From assembly GCA_030141605.1 (NCBI GenBank), contig JAQGDQ010000461.1, positions 62,001-126,000 on the forward strand: DNA of 64,000 nt. The letters are read 5' to 3'. The translations under genes and the position numbers were made by a program. Positions 47,236 through 60,200 of the stretch are shown in pieces. Source of the DNA: Tubiluchus corallicola. Its lineage: Eukaryota; Priapulida; Priapulimorpha; Priapulimorphida; Tubiluchidae. Numbering within the stretch: the stretch's first letter is position 1; every line of letters starts with the position of its first letter. The notes beneath the pieces were generated by a model. It searched no databases. It saw nothing but the letters and a program-made list of their open reading frames with translations, and had not been told where the DNA came from.

Positions 47236-50200
47236 TTAAGCTTTCTTTACTACATTTAATGAGTCTTCAAGTAATTGCACAAATTTGTGCACATCTGAAA
47301 AGTTATTATATAGCACAACTGGAGCCACACGCAAGACATTAGGTTCTCGTTCATCACAGACAACTGCTCTCTTTTCCAGTTCTCGTTTCACTTCTTTAAT
47401 TGGGACAGAGAACATAACAGACAGCTGAGCACCACGTTGTGAAGGATCACTAGGTGTTATGATCTTTATATAGGTGTTGCCTTCCTTTGGCGGTGGATAT
47501 GGAAAATGGAATTTCAGCAGCAACTCTAAATAAGCTGTTAGGAGGAGAGACTTAGATCGAATTGCTTCCATATTAGTCTGTTTAAAAACTTTCAGACTTG
47601 CAAGTAAGCAAGCACACATCACTCCCGAGGGATTACTAACTCGGTATCCATTGGGGCCAGAAGACAATTCCATCTTATTCGTCATTTCAAAACGAGTCTT
47701 GTGCTTGTGTCCCCACCAGCCTAGCAACTTAGGGTAGCTGTTGTTGCAGTGTTTTTCATGAATGAACAAGCCAGCAATATTTCCCGCACCACTGTTAAGA
47801 TATTTGTATGTGCACCATGCAGCAAAGTCTACTCCCCAATCATGCAAGTGTAGAGGAATATTACCCACTGCATGTGCGAGATCCCATCCCACAATGCAAC
47901 TCTTTTTGTGGCCAGCTTGTGTAATGGTCTGGATGTCAAACAACTGCCCGGTGTAGTACTGAACACCGCTGAAAAAGATTAAAGCAATGCGGTCGCCCTC
48001 TTTCTCAATTAAAGAAATGATATCTTCTGTGCGTAGATTATCTTCTCCACTTCTTGGCTGCATGCAGATCATTGCATCTGCAGGGTCATACCCATGAAAC
48101 CTTAACTGAGATTCTACAATATAATGATCAGAAGGAAAAGCCTTCGACTCCAGTAAAATTTTAAATCTACTTGGAGAGGGCCGGTAAAATGATACAAAGA
48201 GAAAATGAATGTTTACGCTGAGACCATTCATGATTCCAATTTCATCAGGTTTTGCTCCCACAAGAGGTGCCATCAGGGGTATGAGGTATTCATCACAGTG
48301 TGCCCATGGTAGATCACCATCTTTGTGCATTTCATGTTCATGGCCATGGACTCCCCATTTACTCCACTTATCCAACTCTTTCTCCACACATTCACGTACA
48401 AGCTTAGGTTCCAAACCTAGTGAATTCCCACAAAAATACACCGAGTCATCTTCAGGAGAAATCAAATGTGGGTCTGTAAAAGGCAAATCCTTCATTTTGG
48501 GATAATGAAATTCTTGGCGAAAATGACGTAATGGATCTTCGTTGTCCATTGTTTTTGCGAACGACATTTCCATAATGTCTAACCCATAATGCTTAGCTTT
48601 TTGATGCAAAAGGTCTGCAACAAAACAAAGATTATATCTGATTTGGAGTAATCACCAGGCAAGCTTGTTAATATGAAATTTAACGTACAAACCCTGAATG
48701 TTAATACATTCAGCACACTCAAAAGTTACTCTGTATTTGGTGAGTGCTAATTAATATAGCTGGTCTTTAGTCTGTTGGAAGAACGAATCTGAATGCAAGA
48801 TGCTGCAAGCACGTTTGCTTCTTTTTTCGCACATACTTTCTGATACTGCCAAAGGCAGAATGCAGATTCTCCAATAACCAATGCATTGACTGCTATTAGA
48901 AAAAAGTTACAAAGCCGACCATGCAAAAATAATGAACTTCAATAAAAAGAAAAACCTACAAACAAGATAAATAGACAATAAAATGACCGAAATTCTTTGT
49001 CTGGAACAGTTTTAAAGGCCTAAGGATTTTGATCAGCCAGGCCAATACGAAGATCACAGTTCAAGAAATTCAGCCAGTAAAAACGGCACTTTGTGGATCC
49101 TCGTAAATTGTGCAAATGACAGTAATAAATATTAACTTTTTTGCTGCAACAGAAAAAGTAATACAGTCAAATCTCTCTATACCACTACTCTGGGCTGCAA
49201 AAAAGGTTTGTGTTATTACAAGGTTGGCATTAGTTGGTAAATTAATAAACTTGTCTATGCAAATATAGAAAATTTGTTTTGCTAAAAATGAGGCATTAAA
49301 GCGGGGTTGGTATTATAAAAGGGAGTGTCACAACAAGGTTTGAAATTTAATGAAATTCTCATACAATTAGGTCATCATGGGCATTTTTGCACAGGGATGT
49401 CAAAACTACAAATGATTTTTGCACAGGGATGCCGGTGGCTGCTATGAAATTCAGGTCTTTATTTGTTGCCGGATCATAATTTTACACAATAATTCAGATA
49501 ATATCTGTGGTCCATATATTATTATGGTTAGAAATGCAATACTTACCACATGTTAAGAAAAATAATGTTATTATAATTCTTTAACAAAATTTTCACAATG
49601 GTAAAATAATGAAATTAAGGGCTGACCACTAATTTAACCTGTCATTGCCACACAAAATGTAAATGAACGAAAAGATCTTAGTACTATTATAGAGCTCCGT
49701 ACATGATCCAATTTAAAACCCTCTAAACACACTGAAATAATTGTAACAAAGTTCATCAAAAAATAGGCTAAATTAGTAGATGTATATGTAACAAATCACT
49801 CATAACGATTGAACTATTGTATGAAGTTTTTGTGAGGCCGATTCTAGAAACTAATAGCCCAGTTTGGTTACAATGGATGAATAAAGATACAAAAGCTCTT
49901 GATGGCATACAAAGAAGATGTGAAAAATTAGGTGGTGATAATACCAGGCTTGAATCATTGTTGTTAAAAAAGCACGTTCATGGTGATCTGAGAGGAACAT
50001 TTTAAATACATCAATACTTCACTCTAAATAATCGCGTTACTAGAGGTTATTAACTTTAGTTCTTTAAACTGCATACACGTACAGATATAATTAGATTCAA
50101 TTTAGATTTTATTTGTCTCATACAGCAAACATGTAACACAATGCTAGTACTTATTAATAATAAAAAAGAGAGACTGCGTGGAGAAAGACAGTACAGTTAC

Positions 50201-50641
50201 TGAGTATCCACCCCTCACTCAAAATACAATTACAATAGTTTTAGTCAGTGGCATTAGTATGCAGCTTGCTGTAACAGAATCTCTAAATATTGTACAACAA
50301 ATAAAAAAACTAACTATGTAATATATCAGTGATGCATAACACTAGGCTATACATATGTAGAAAACAATTTCTTTGCACACGAAGTGATATCATTTTGGAA
50401 CAACCTTAATGAAAGTGTAATTAGTACTAAAACAATTTGGGTAGTTTTAAAAAACTAATGATCACTGACGATCAGGAACACCACCAGATATCAATATTCA
50501 CTTCAAGTCAAGCATGACGACCTGCTGCTACACAATGTACACTAACTATACTCAGCTACTCATCACAGTCAATAGCAGAGTACTTAGTAAGAGAATACCG
50601 TACCTACCTACTGGTTGACACGTTTGATCGGTATTTTGCAT
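47236..50641 (-). CDS. KYNU: Kynureninase, two coding exons
   Basis: Kynureninase is a cytosolic pyridoxal-phosphate enzyme that cleaves kynurenine to anthranilate or 3-hydroxykynurenine to 3-hydroxyanthranilate in tryptophan catabolism. The large exon spans 48614-47236. Its reading frame enters through an acceptor (gttgcag) with the first two bases AC. A matching first exon is 50641-50608: ATG, eleven codons, then one base G before a strong GTAGGTACG donor, making the joint codon GAC. The product is about 470 residues (human 465). Visible family strings are DSVYFCGNSLGL, LLESKAFPSDHY, ALIFFSGVQYYTGQ, VGWDLAHAVGNIPLHLHDWG and AWCTYKYLNSGAGN, in which the Lys of TYKYLN is the cofactor lysine. 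RVSNPSG and VLRVAPVVLYNNF follow. No frame damage. The small first exon is my inference from phase and donor strength. Confidence 0.96.
49164..49344. mobile_element. Possible Tigger-like MITE in the KYNU intron
   Basis: Starts after TA with CAGTCAAATCTCTCTATACC and ends near gtgtcacaacaaggtttgaa, a diverged inverse of the CAGTCAAACCT-type end. The interior has repeated 'aaggttggcatta' and 'ggggttggtatta' words. The right terminus is mutated, so the boundary is uncertain. Confidence 0.4.
49790..50010 (+). mobile_element. LINE remnant in the KYNU intron
   Basis: The plus strand reads LLYEVFVRPILETNSPVWLQ, then DTKALDGIQRRCEKL, then LESLLLKKHVHGDLRGTF. This is the LINE region after the reverse transcriptase (R-P-LE-N-VW, then QRR). 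Only about 70 codons remain. Confidence 0.7.
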
Positions 50642-52688
50642 ATTAAATGCGGATTTTTACAGAACAATTTTGACGAATGTAAGCCTCTGCACAACGTCTT
50701 AATTAGTGAAAAAGGGCCACTCCGCACGGTTATAAATGATGTTCCTTAATATACCCTCACACTATTACTAGCATAACGGTTGACCGTGTGACCGTTTCCC
50801 ATGGCCAATTGGCCATGTGCATTACAGCGTAAAAAAGTTAATGGAAATCTTCGTTTGTTGTGATTCTGTGGAAAGACAGATCCGTGTCTCGGATCGTAAA
50901 ACCCTTCATTTCGTGTGAACAGTGCACCCTTACAAATGACAAAATGTGAATTGCCATTAATCGCATTCAATATATTGGAGCAAGACAACATAGATGCAGC
51001 AAATAATTATTTTCTTGTAATTGTAATTAAAAGAACTACAGACTTATCGGCGACTGGAAAATTGAAATCTTAAGATGAAAATAACTGCCACTACCACTCT
51101 CTGACTCTCCAAGAAATACTTCACTGCGATTTGGATTTTGACCACTTTTCGTCTACTGTGCAGAGCACCACCAATGGCTGACCATTTCTCCCTAGGCAAT
51201 GATTAATGCACTTCTGTGCAATATGCTAAAAATTGGCATTATGGGTGAGCATCGAACGTTTGAGAACCTAAAAATATAGATTCGAATAATTCAGCCGAAT
51301 ACGCTCTTTATCATTAAAATGTTTGAAACAGCATACAATTAGCGTAATATAGCTGCATTTTCTGTGCAAAAATTTTAGTGGTTTTACTGCAGAACAAAAT
51401 CAAATAATATCTGAAATTCGGTTCAATTCGAATTCAAAAGTCACAAATTCGATTTCTGGCAAAGAATGCTCACTCCTAATTGGCATACACTTTTCATTCA
51501 GCGCCCACCTCGAAATTTAATTTCTGTCAATAAACATAATCTTCGATAAATAATTATGAAATTACTAATGTATTTAACCACACTGCCGTATATGTATTAT
51601 TATTATAATTTTTTGTACAAAGTTTTCATTTCCTAATGTTTTTTTATTTTGATAATTGCATTAATTTTCTCACGTTTTTGTTTTATTATTTAAAAGTTTC
51701 ATTCGCTCGTTTTTGTGCATCTAAAATAATTCTTTTAGTATCCAAATTTCATAACATATCACTTTGTTAATGTTGCTTTAGCTTCACATACCTTTTCTTC
51801 ATTCTTTTTATCTGCCTTTAATATCAAAAAACCATAATAAACCACACCATATAGGCCTGTGTGAAATTAGGTTATATTATACAATTAAAAAACATTCATT
51901 CAGTCACCAGTTAAGTGACATTGCCAACTTGCATTGTTAACCGACCTTTTCTGTTCACACATCAAAATCAAAATTTGTTGTCATGTTGTTAATATGATAG
52001 AAAAAGTTAGCCGAAGTCCCTTCAAATAATACTACATCACAATGCTAAGCGGGCAATGATTCAAAATGTTGAATATTTTAGTTTTACCTCCCTCCCAGAA
52101 GTGAAATATTTTTACACAGCATGCTAAAAAGGACATTTCGTGGGACGAAAACCTACCTCCTCTAGTAAAACTATTATTACTATTGTTTGAAACCCTGAGT
52201 CCTCGTTCCATCCTGCACGGGGACATTTTGTCGATCATCAATGTTGTGTTATTTGTGGCTGACAGACCACTGTAATTCCCTGCATCAAACTGACTCGGAT
52301 CCTCCTAGTATATTCACAATAGGTTATTAGATGTATGGCTATTGACGTTTCTTCCCGTTTACTGTTTTAGATATGCCCTCATGACACATTTAACTTTAAA
52401 CATCACCTTATCCAAAAATTTTTATGTAGAAGTGCAAAGTGTACGATGTAGGATAACATTACAAAAATATTTTTTATGCCTTATTAATAAAACACCATTT
52501 GATGTAATATTAATATCAGTGATTTTTTATCTATCCAACCAAGTAAACATACTAAATATAGTAAACATGGGTGTATTTCAAAATTGTTAGCAAGTTATTT
52601 AACACGATATACGCAAAGTAATACCATGTAAAAGACAATCAATTAAAATTTAACACAAAATAGCTAATCCTGTTACAATACAAGCAAA
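50642..52688. other. Intergenic DNA between KYNU and the coiled-coil gene
   Basis: Apart from the hAT MITE at 51240-51478 I see no exon or RNA gene. The part next to 50642 is the presumed 5' region of KYNU and holds no obvious core promoter motif. A minus-strand open frame at 50746-50991 has no recognisable similarity. Confidence 0.4.
51240..51478. mobile_element. Complete 239-bp hAT MITE with perfect 8-bp target duplication
   Basis: Starts TATGGGTGAGCATCG and ends AATGCTCACTCCTA. Both flanks (51232-51239 and 51479-51486) are attggcat. It is the uninterrupted relative of the split element at 25554-29193. It has no coding capacity. Confidence 0.92.
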
Positions 52689-55600
52689 CTAATTTAGTAC
52701 AATCTTAGGATAGCCTAACTTTGAATTATTTGTGCCACGTCGCGTTTGCCGTAGATCACATTTTAGTTGCTCATTTGTAGACAACTGTCTATCCAGCTGC
52801 AACTTCATTTTTTGTAATTCATCTCGTTGGTTAATCATAGAACTTTGCATTTCATCCTCCAGATGTCGCTTCAGTGACTGTGACTATAAAAAAGAAGTAC
52901 CGAAATTGCAATATTATTATAGTACATTAAAGTGGAAGTCGTAAGCTAAAAACTTCCACCAAGTTCAATAATAAATTAATGAAAGGCAAATACACAATCT
53001 ACAAGTGTAAGCTTCAAGCTTTCAATGATGTTAACATTACTATTATAGTTTTATAATTGATTAAGTCGTATAAATATAAATAACTGAAGTTGATCAGATT
53101 CAGCATTTAAGAGATGTTACATCATCCCCTGGTATGGAAAAATATATTGCATTTTTAACAGTATGAACTACCATATTAAAAATAATATTTCAATCAAAAA
53201 GTGTTGGTATCATTACGTCACATTTTCCATTCAATTGGTTTTTTAATATTAGCCTGTCCGCTACAGAGTAATTTTTCAATCAGGAATTTGCCTGGGGAAT
53301 AGGTAACATATTAAGACTAATGTTACAATTTTCCAATTTTTCATAATTAAAAGTCGAAATCTTTTAACACCGACATTGTGCTGGCATAAACAACTATTTA
53401 CTTGTCTACAACATCTTCAACATTACTTTAGAATAAGAAAGCTGACTAAAAACTAAATTACCTGCTGTAATTTTACTTTGAGAACTTCAAGTTGTGAATT
53501 CAAAGAAACATTTTCCACCAGCAGTTTATCTTTTCCCAGTGCTATGTCTTTTTTAACTTGTGAAGCAGTCTCTCTAGCCTGCTGAATTTCTGCTCCTAGA
53601 ATACTTCTCTGAGTATGAACCTCAGTTTTCATCATCATGTTTCTTTCTTTTGCTAATCTTAGCTCTTTATGCAATTCTTGTTTCTCTTCATCAGCTCCTA
53701 TTAGCAGTTTTTGTAATTCAGGTATATGTGCTGTAGCTGCATTAGCATGATGAAGTTGTACAGTCAGTGCTTCACATTCCTTCACAAGAGCTGCCTTTTC
53801 AGCTGATAGTTTATCCTCAATTTCCTCTTTTGCTGACTGAATTTTACTCAGTTGTTCAGTGTAATACGAGATTTCTTGCTTGTTAGCAAAAAGCGAAGAT
53901 TTGAGCAAGCTCTCCCGTTGAGCTATTTCATTCATGTGTTGCACTGAAAGTGACTGGTTTGCTTCTATTAGTTGGCTTTTCTCATACAATAGTGAATTAA
54001 GGTTCTGAGTTAATTCAGCATTCTGGACAGTAAGCTCTTCAACAGTAAGTTTTGCTGACTCTGCCTTCTGCTCAGCAGAACCTTTCTCTGATGAAATAAA
54101 TTCAGAGAGCCTTTGATTATCTTTAGAAGCCTGAAATATACAAAGTTTCATGTATGTAATGTACGAGGTACGAGAAAATTTTGAGCTTCATTATCTCAGA
54201 TGCAGTGAAAACAGTTTAATTTGTATCTCTGAAGATTAAAGAAATCACGAGCTAAAAGAAATACAGGACTACTACAAGACTATTCTTCATGGGTAGGATG
54301 AAATCCAATTGTAAGCAGATGTGAGTGCACATCAAAATAATTCTAAAACATCTATATAATCTGAACAGAATTTCATAGATTTGTACAATGTTATGAAAGG
54401 GGTAAGAATACTAAAAAATTCCTATAAAGTTGGTTATAACCAAATTCCCTTTTAAAAGACTTCAACAAGGGAGTTAACAAGAAATACACAATGTTTATCA
54501 GTAATAGATTTCACAACTTGTGTCATTCAAAACTTATTTTACTCAATAACCATTTCTGGTATAAATGAGGAAAGCTAACATTACATAAAGAAAAACACAC
54601 TTACCAGTTGTAAATGGTGTTCCAGATCTTTTACAACTCGCTTATGATCATAATCAACAGCAACCAGCTTTTCTTCTAATTTCACATTTTCCGCCTTCTG
54701 CTGATGCACGTCTGCCAATAAAGCACCAAGTTCCTGATTCAACTGTGTTTCTGTAGCTAAAGATTTTAACAACTTATTGCTCTGTTCATCAAACTCGTGT
54801 TCTACATGCTTTAACTTCGTGTTCAGTGCTAAGTAGTGGGTTTTTCCTTGTTCAACCTTTTCAGTTAAACTTTCAAGTTCTGTTTTATATAGCTTCTCTT
54901 TTTCCTCCAGTGCTACAGTTAGTTGCTGAACGCCAGCTTGAGATTTTTCAAGCTGACACAAGCATTTATTGATTTCTAGCTGCTGCTGATTTCGTTGTGC
55001 TTCCAACACATTTTGCTCACTCATCTTTTGTTCAACACTCTTTTTCAGCTGCTCTCGTTGTTTTTCGTGAGAAATTTCCATATCACTTATTAAAGATTTT
55101 AGCTTCATGTTCTCCTCCTGGCTAATACCCAGTTTTCCTTGCAAAATTTCTGTGTTTTGCTTGAAAAGTTCTTCTGTTTTTTCCAACTGTGATCGTAAGT
55201 GAATGATCTCCTTGTGTGCACCCGATAGCTTCATATTTACAAAATCAAGATCATCAGCATGGGTCTGTTTCAGTTTGTTCATACTGTTCATCATTTCCTG
55301 TTTTGAAAGTTCTGCATCATGAATTTTTTTATACAGAATTTTTCTCGCATTTTCGCACTCTTTGCTAAAATCTGCCAGTTCTGCCTGCATACGAGTATTC
55401 TCCAGACGAACATGATCCATGTTATTCCTCAGGGTCAAGTTTTCATGCTGTAGTTTTTCAAAGGTAACTAAATGCTCCCTAATGCCAAGTTTGCTATTAT
55501 ACCTAGATTGCTGCAGCTGTTCGATAATCTCTCTATTTTCTTGTCGCAGTCGCATAATTTCATCCTGAAGAGAATCTAGTTGTTCTTTGTAAAGCATTTT

Positions 55601-57244
55601 CGCTTGTTGTAACTCTAACTGCAAGATGGAATTTTCTGCACGTAGTTTTTTCATTTCGTCAAAAATCACATGCCGTTCCATTGATCCAACTGGCTTTTTT
55701 AATTCATTGTTATCCATTACAAATCCTGTAATACTTTCCTTCTGAATTTCAGCGCTTTTGTATTCTGTTTCACCAGGACGTTTCTTCCAGCTGTAGTCTT
55801 CTTGATTCTTCATGCTAAACTCACTTTTCACAATATTACGAGAATCATTGGTGACCCGATTAAAAGTTGCATTATCAAAAATTTTAGATTCTAATTCCAC
55901 AGCATTATTGCATCTTTCCCGTAGGGCATGGTCGTCTAAAGAATCTAATAACATTGGCTGAGTTTCAACAGATTTATCTATGAACTCAATGACTTTGCGT
56001 TCAATCTGTGTACAAACGTCTTTCCGTTGTGGCATAACCTTATCTTTTAACGTATAGTTTTCATTACTAAGGCGATGAATCTCATTTTCTAAATCTTTTA
56101 ACTTGCCCACAGGTGATATAACATTATCACTCTGAGCAGATAATGCAGATTTCGTTTGTTCTAGTTCTTCCCTAAGGTTCTTCAACTCAAATTGTAGCTC
56201 TAAATTTCTATCTTTTTGAAGCAACAAATTTCTTTCCAAAGAAGTATTCTGCAGTGTCAAATCTTCAATGCAAGTTTTTGAAGCACTTGCAGAATTACTA
56301 GCCTGCAGCGATTCCTTGAGGATCCTCAACTCAGACTGTAGCTCTAGATTTCTATCTTTTTGAAGCGACAAATCTCTTTCCAAAGAAGTATTGTGCAACG
56401 TTAAATCTTCAATACAAGCTTTTGAAGCACTTATAGAATTACTAGTCTGCGATGATTCACCTTTCTTCAAGCGATTCAGTTCATCATTTTCTTCTTGCAG
56501 TTGTTTTACCTTTCTGAGCAACTCATCTTTCTCGATTCTGCTAGAATTTTTGATAGTCTCATTTATCTGTTGAAGATCCTGTTTTTGGCCCAAAACACTC
56601 TGAAACTCCTGTTTTAGCTCTTGCAGTTGGTTATGTACTCCTTGTAACTTAGTAATCTGGAGAGATTTGTCTTGCAAAGTAGATTCCAAATCATTCATCT
56701 TCTTCCTGTGCAGATGCTATAAAAACATTAGAATTATTTTTTATAGCTCCAAATTCAAACACTTTCTTTAATGTATAATCGTTTTTAAAAGAATATGGTG
56801 CTCTGCAAGCACTTAATGTCTACATTAATTTAGGTGGTTGGGGTGAGAGCGGAATCTAGCTCATATCATAGATGGGCTTTAAAGATAATTAAACTACATC
56901 ATATCTATTTAGTCTGATGTTATTACTTTAACCATGCAACAATTTGCATAAAAATCTTTCTCTATCTCTTTTCACCTCCCCTTTTTCTCTGTTGCCCACC
57001 TAACAGCACCACAGCATCCATAAAGGAACTTGTATAAAAAATATAGTGTTAATAGTAATGAAAAGTACAGTTCTTAAAGTATCAAATAGAGTATCATATG
57101 GCTGGAATGGTAGTGAGCACATCAAGAGAAATACACTGTCATAGCAGTCAAATATAGACAAGTTTTACTAAAAAGAATTATTTCAGTATAGAAAAGGCAT
57201 TGTATGATTCGTACTTATTGATGAGATAATATATATATATTACC

Positions 57245-57290
<46 letters not shown>

Positions 57291-60200
57291 AGTATCCTGT
57301 GGCATCAATAATGAACGTGTGCCACCTGTCAGTCTCTTATTTAGGTAAAACACTACATCATATACACAAATTTCACTTAATGCCAGGACTAACTGCAGTG
57401 TTATAAATGCCTCATAATGCTCACAATTAATTAATAACACACTGCTACACTAGGCTAGCGCCCATTTTTATTATCGTTTCAAAATAGCCATATTAACCTC
57501 ACGTAATATAAGTGTTTGTAACGAGACTAGTACCAGTCATGATTTTGCCAAGATTATAGCTTTTCAAAAGTGTCGGCCCCGGTAGTCAATCTGTAGTAAT
57601 GACACTCAAACAGAATTTCGGCATTACTGTTTCCACAACAAGTACAGGCTACACAGAATTTCAAACTTGATAATGTTAGACATGGATGGGAAGTGGACTC
57701 CATAAATCAATAATGTTGTGTTTGCTGCTGCTAGTCTGCCAGCAGGGCAATTGTACACGTGTGTGGATTGCAAACCAGACTGCAGTCACATGCAGCATGA
57801 ATGATTATGTAGTTTTCTAAAAAGAAGACCAAAACACAGTGCTTTTGCATGTGTAGATTGTTGTCTATTGTCCAGTGTCGATGATTTACTGTACATATCA
57901 AAAAAGTACCTGTAAATGTCACTGTTTCATATAAAAAAAAGACTATTGGATACGTGTTTGCAGTAACATTATATTTGTCAAAGAATTCATTTTGTCATTC
58001 ACACACTTATTTATCATTACATTTAGTTAGTACAACAGATAAAAACAACTGAAGGGTTGGGGCCATTACATTAAAAATGACTGTTGCAAATATCAGAAGC
58101 CATCGTCAAGAAGAGTTACACCCGAGTAACCTGACTCATTTATTACAATATTTAGAGGCCTACAAACAATCTCGTCAGCCAGATGCTATGAAGCTGAACA
58201 AGCATTTGTTGTAAGCACCAGTGGCGGCTCATAGCTAAAATTAGTGGGTGCTGCAAAATTAAAATTTTTTTAGCCATTGTTTTAATACTGTGTAAAATGA
58301 AACACACATATGTAATTATAATGTCGTAATTATAATGTTAAACAAATAAACTAATTTAAACACAACCTTGATAAACTCCTAAACAAAAAATGTTATTTTC
58401 TTACGAATATATTCTTAAAAATATTTTCTTTCTTTGCTTTATAAACACAAATTATTGTAATGTTCGAATGTTTAATTGTACCGTGAGATGGTTTTGTGTC
58501 TATGTGAACATAGGTGTGTGAATTACCTCTACGATACGTATTATTTTATATGAGATTGTATTTGTAAAAGTGTGCTTCAGCTTTTTAGATTAAAAGTGTG
58601 CTTTATTTTTTTTAGATAGGAGTAATGTACGGTAGCTAATATCATTTTTTACTTTATTACTCGTGTTTTTTATGCACCCCTACAGCACTCGTAGTTCTAA
58701 TTTTTTGCACCAGACCCATCTGCCTATTAGCAGTGTAACCCAGGCAATCACTGAATGATATTTCACATTGTATAATGTATATTATCATTGTTTTATGGTA
58801 ATTTATATAAACTGCCGCAGTTCAAGAATATGCCGATACACGGCTTTTAAACACGTGACAACTGACAACACGTTCTGCAGTGAGCGACAGTACTCCTTCC
58901 TAAAGTACAGCGTCTTATCTCAGATATGTGTGCATGACCGCATGCGCACAACAGCCAAACACCGCGTTGCTTGGTCTGTGAAGCAAATTGTACTTCCTTC
59001 ACGTGCTCCAGTTACGCACAAGTATAAAGAAAGAACTAAACAAAAAAGAGTGTATTAAATATTATCGAAAATAATGAGTGAAAATAGGGGGTGTTGCACT
59101 ACCACAGTACCTATACAAGAGCCGCCACTGGTAAGCACTCAGTTTCACACTATGTCAACTGAGCTCACCGCACATTATGGAGATCGTGCTTTTTAAGACA
59201 GCACTACGAGTCTATGTGTCACCAAAGAACTTGTAAGACTTAATAAAACTAGTTGTTATATCACTGTAGCTATTTGTACCAGTGACTAATATGTAATACC
59301 TATCAATAAAACTGACAAACTAACTGATTACAATAATGAAAATCGTCTTTAAAAGCTTCACATTGCTTTCAGTATTGCTGTTATAATGTATGGAGGCTTC
59401 ACGATATTTTTATTTCAATTTCAGCAAGTCACTCTAAGTGTTTATTAGCAACTTATGAGTTTCGATTTTGGTGAGGTCTTGACTATCAATAGGTCAGCCT
59501 CGGCCCCGATTTCAATTTCATAATTTTAAATAGGCTGAGAAATTGCAAACACAGTAAAATACCTGACTTTCAGATGCTTGCTTTTTAAACGCAGAGAATT
59601 CTGTTTCTATTTCAACCAACTGAAGTTTGGAGTCCTTTAGTTCTGCAATCACCCTTTGATTTTCTGCCTCCAGTCTGTCCTCATCATCTCCTAAGTTACC
59701 AAAGTTTATTAGCAAGGCAAAAATGCAACAAAATATAAATTGTACAGCAAAAAATGTAAAGCATCATAATATAAATTTATCATCATGTCATTACAATTTA
59801 CGAACAGATTTTTCAATGATATCTACAACTGCTGATTGCAAAAATGTGCAACAATAAAGTGCTTGTGTCAAAATGAAATGACTGCATGCATGAACAAACT
59901 AAATAACTTTGATACACACAAACTACTTCCAATAAACAAAATTATTTTAATACAGTTGGCCACATTTTGTACAACTATCAATTACATGAAGCTTGAATTT
60001 TCATGCTTGCTGCTGAACTAAATGCTAAAAAGTACAACTGCAAGTGTAGCTTTATGTCATTGAAAAGATATAGATTATCATACCACACAAAGATATCAAA
60101 ATAAAAATCAAACTAAGATATTGTGGTATTTCAGATGACTAGAATAAATATGCCCTGGAAAAGATAAGACAGAATAAAAAATGTGCTGATCAGTTGCTAT

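Noticed and set aside
48607-48609. TTG as the start codon of kynureninase
   Set aside because: The frame is open upstream to a good splice acceptor, so the coding exon simply continues from a previous exon; a TTG start in an animal gene is not needed.
58768-59058. 96-codon plus-strand frame in the hAT element as a transposase
   Set aside because: No hAT dimerisation or catalytic motif, and too short.
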